Of a DNA stretch of 8,382 nucleotides, positions 7,087-8,382 are shown piece by piece. The notes below the pieces were generated by a model that saw only the letters and a program-made list of their open reading frames with translations, did not search any database and was not told where the DNA came from. Numbering within the stretch: the stretch's first letter is position 1; the number at the start of each line of letters is the position of its first letter. Made by a program: the position numbers and the translations under genes. Source of the stretch: DASYSA01 sp036003885 (GTDB taxonomy: Bacteria; Acidobacteriota; Blastocatellia; UBA7656); NCBI GenBank assembly GCA_036003885.1, contig DASYSA010000477.1, positions 1 to 8,382 of the forward strand. The letters are read 5' to 3'.

Positions 7087-7103
7087 GATCTCGAGCCGAG
7101 ATC
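7087..7103. promoter_or_regulatory. Inverted repeat upstream of the zinc-ribbon gene
   Basis: GATCTCG-AGC-CGAGATC forms perfect 7-bp arms with a 3-nt centre, 16 nt upstream of the minus-strand start at 7070. It occupies the place where a ribosome site would lie further down or an operator would act. It could be a protein-binding palindrome or an RNA hairpin; no T tract follows it, so it is not a terminator. TATGAT on the minus strand (7154-7159) could be a -10 box for this gene, but no -35 is visible. Confidence 0.35.
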
Positions 7104-7191
7104 GAACAGCCAGCATCAGTTCATTCCACTGGTTTCACCCGCACCAGAGGATGATCATAGTCAGATTGAATAGGGCGCTATTGCTTAGACG

Positions 7192-7998
7192 TCACGCTCG
7201 CTGAAGTTGGCGCTTCTGCAGCGAGGATTTTCCTGATGTGCGCACGGTCTCTCGAAACTGAGCCCTCGGTCTATTGTATGTCTTCCGCGACAAGCTGGAT
7301 GCAGAAGCCAGTCTGACCTGGCAAGTGTTTTGAGTTCGCTTGATGGCTTGCTTAACAGTACGGTAGCCATACTTTCTTGGATCAGCTTCGAAGTGAGCGG
7401 GGTCGGCCAGTCCGTAGCGCCACTTGAAACCGTTGCGCTGCATGATCTGAACGATTCGTCGTCCGCGCGGCGTAAGCCGCTTGGCGCCGCGAGGACCCGC
7501 TGCTACTCCGGATATGTCTACAGCGAACGCGGCTTCATGCATTGAGTGTCCGGGTGGCAGCGCGTGATAGAGACCGGGATTCGCCCTTCTACAACTCGAG
7601 CTCTGGGAGCAACTATGAAGTCTGGCTTGATCTTCGCTGGAGCGCCATGCGCTGTTGATCTGAGGTGTGATACCCGACCGTCTCATACTGATCATGGCGG
7701 TGCGGAAGTTCTTAGATATATGCGGATCGACATAGCCCCTGGGATGGCAAGGCGCATCATTTCGTCGGCGGTTCGCGACCGACCTGCCCCTGGTCGTCGC
7801 CAGGGCGCCTCCGCAGGAAGTGCACGCGGCAATGGGTCTCACGGATTTACCGCGCGATGATGAAGATATGGAACGGGATCGTTCCCTCCGGGTTACGGGT
7901 GATGCGCCTGCGACAAGGCTTCCTTCGAAAAGCACGAGTAGCGAGACACCGGCGATGAGGAGGGCAGAGTAACGTCGCCCGAATCGCGTTGAAAGCAT
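7192..7998 (-). CDS. Secreted M15-family (VanY-like) zinc peptidase
   Basis: The protein has 268 residues from ATG 7998. Residues 1-33 form a signal peptide or anchor (basic MLSTRFGRRY, then the hydrophobic SALLIAGVSLLVLF). A basic Ser/Arg-rich linker leads to an M15 peptidase core: SAWRS with R119, SMHEAAFAVD with zinc ligands H154 and D161, and DPAHFE with D199 and ligand H202. Such enzymes cut D-Ala-D-Ala or cross-bridge peptides in peptidoglycan, outside the cytoplasmic membrane. The family motif SxHxxGxAxD has Ala in place of Gly, and the usual Glu of ExxH is Asp. A very basic tail of about 60 residues follows and may bind the wall. The frame extends upstream to 8076, but 7998 is preferred because it begins the signal peptide and has AGGA 12 nt upstream. 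Family call fairly sure; exact bond cut unknown. Confidence 0.86.
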   Translation of the reverse strand: MLSTRFGRRYSALLIAGVSLLVLFEGSLVAGASPVTRRERSRSISSSSRGKSVRPIAACTSCGGALATTRGRSVANRRRNDAPCHPRGYVDPHISKNFRTAMISMRRSGITPQINSAWRSSEDQARLHSCSQSSSCRRANPGLYHALPPGHSMHEAAFAVDISGVAAGPRGAKRLTPRGRRIVQIMQRNGFKWRYGLADPAHFEADPRKYGYRTVKQAIKRTQNTCQVRLASASSLSRKTYNRPRAQFRETVRTSGKSSLQKRQLQRA

Positions 7999-8077
7999 GA
8001 TTATTTGTTGTCCTATGGGGCGTAGTCGATCCGGAGGGGTGTCCGGAGCGTCAATCCTGTCTGGGCAATCCGGCAAC

Positions 8078-8106
8078 AGTATAAACCATCCGTCAAGAGC
8101 TATCCA
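8078..8106 (-). promoter_or_regulatory. Candidate sigma-70 promoter of the M15 peptidase gene
   Basis: On the minus strand TGGATA (8101-8106, 4 of 6 matches to TTGACA) is followed after exactly 17 nt by TATACT (8078-8083, 5 of 6 matches to TATAAT). Transcription would begin near 8070, giving a leader of about 70 nt before ATG 7998. The -35 box lies inside the end of repeat copy 2. Confidence 0.4.
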
Positions 8107-8240
8107 CAGATGTCGCAGATTTCGCAGAAATATCCACAGAATTCGCAGATGTGAGGATCGTATTGTGGATTGCGCTACTCGGGTCGTTTCAATCGGTCCT
8201 TGTCGTGTGCTTTCATCTGCGGCACCTGCGTAATTGTGGA
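8095..8240 (-). repeat. Dispersed intergenic repeat, copy 2 (inverted relative to copy 1)
   Basis: This 146-bp element lies between the stop of the gene at the right edge (8254) and the M15 gene. Read on the minus strand it aligns with copy 1 along its whole length: left end TCCACAATTACGCAGGTG, the nearly identical 60-bp core (8162-8222), and a right end terminating in ATCTGTGGATAGCTCTT, matching ATCTGCGGATAGCTCTT of copy 1. The right flank is 67 nt against 46 nt in copy 1; the excess of 21 nt is made of additional TCTGYGRA-type units. It may contribute the -35 box of the M15 promoter. Confidence 0.88.
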
Positions 8241-8253
8241 TGATGCCGATGAT

Positions 8254-8382
8254 TTATCGCGCCTTCATGACAGTCGAGGCGAAGCAACGGCTGCAGGCCG
8301 TATAGCTTTCAGCTTTTGCCTGCGACAGAGATATGGCCTGGTGTTTCTTGCCCAGGAATTCGCAGGTCACCCTGTGATAGGT
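8254..8382 (-). CDS. C-terminal end of a gene with a YHxxxC...CxxC metal-binding-like motif
   Basis: Forty-two codons are open from the right edge of the window to a TAA at 8254-8256; the start lies outside. The peptide reads TYHRVTCEFLGKKHQAISL, then SQAKAESYTACSRCF. This fits a recurrent short module with the pattern YHxxxCxxL, a spacer, ISLxxA, then Y-x-x-C-x-x-C, which commonly closes small bacterial proteins, some with a nuclease-like or unknown main domain. The one His and three or four Cys suggest a zinc site. The gene is followed after 13 nt by repeat copy 2. Only the tail is visible, so the main function cannot be read. The motif match and the good composition make a real gene more likely than a chance frame. 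Confidence 0.65.
   Translation of the reverse strand, partial: TYHRVTCEFLGKKHQAISLSQAKAESYTACSRCFASTVMKAR

Noticed and set aside
7546..7860. Open frame on the + strand within the M15 gene
   Set aside because: It overlaps the conserved M15 core on the other strand and shows no domain.
7999..8076. Longer start for the M15 gene at 8076
   Set aside because: It would put 26 polar, Pro/Asp-rich residues before the signal peptide and would read through the candidate leader; 7998 gives a normal export signal.
8095..8150. TATCCACA-like words suggesting DnaA boxes and an origin
   Set aside because: They belong to the dispersed repeat, recur as degenerate units in both copies, and no dnaA, dnaN or AT-rich unwinding region is present.

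Overview
The window looks like a piece of a chromosome from a GC-moderate, Gram-negative environmental bacterium. My best guess is Acidobacteriota, perhaps the Blastocatellia/Pyrinomonadales side. That guess rests on three things: secreted low-complexity proteins next to a subtilase with Ig-like tails, a microcompartment vertex-protein pair beside an FHA-GAF-HD-GYP protein, and intergenic repeats built from 'ATCTGCGR / TCCACAGA' units. It is inference from style; no marker gene is present. No rRNA, tRNA, CRISPR array or transposase gene was recognised.

Layout, left to right. (1) 2-1192 (+): the 3' two thirds of a secreted subtilisin-like protease, with the catalytic Ser and oxyanion Asn present, the Asp and His lying outside the window, and two tandem Ig-like domains at the C-terminus. 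(2) 1209-1245: a strong intrinsic terminator shared by convergent genes. (3) 1266-3092 (-): a 608-residue exported protein of unknown function with one canonical EF-hand loop. (4) About 3107-4030: more than 900 bp without a convincing gene, between divergent transcription units. (5) 4037-4303 and 4378-4659 (+): two EutN/CcmL-family (BMC-P) vertex proteins in tandem. (6) 4818-6368 (+): an FHA-GAF-HD-GYP protein, a predicted c-di-GMP phosphodiesterase, preceded by a leader with two possible hairpins. (7) 6534-7070 (-): a zinc-ribbon protein of unknown function. (8) 7192-7998 (-): a secreted M15-type (VanY-like) peptidase. (9) 8254-8382 (-): the last 42 codons of a gene running in from the right, ending in a YHxxxC...CxxC motif.

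The most unusual structure is a pair of dispersed intergenic repeats in inverted orientation, at 6402-6527 (+) and 8095-8240 (-). They share a core of about 60 bp with 58 of 61 aligned columns identical. Both have ends made of degenerate 8-9 bp units, and copy 2 is about 21 bp longer on one side. Each copy begins a short distance (33 and 13 nt) after a stop codon, in the same orientation relative to that upstream gene. Together they bracket the zinc-ribbon and M15 genes. The outer end of copy 2 may supply the -35 box of the M15 gene.

Functionally, the left part is export and cell-surface biology. The centre is a possible satellite microcompartment locus next to a c-di-GMP/phosphothreonine signalling protein. 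The right part is cell-wall hydrolysis plus small zinc-binding proteins. No single pathway is shown to unite them.
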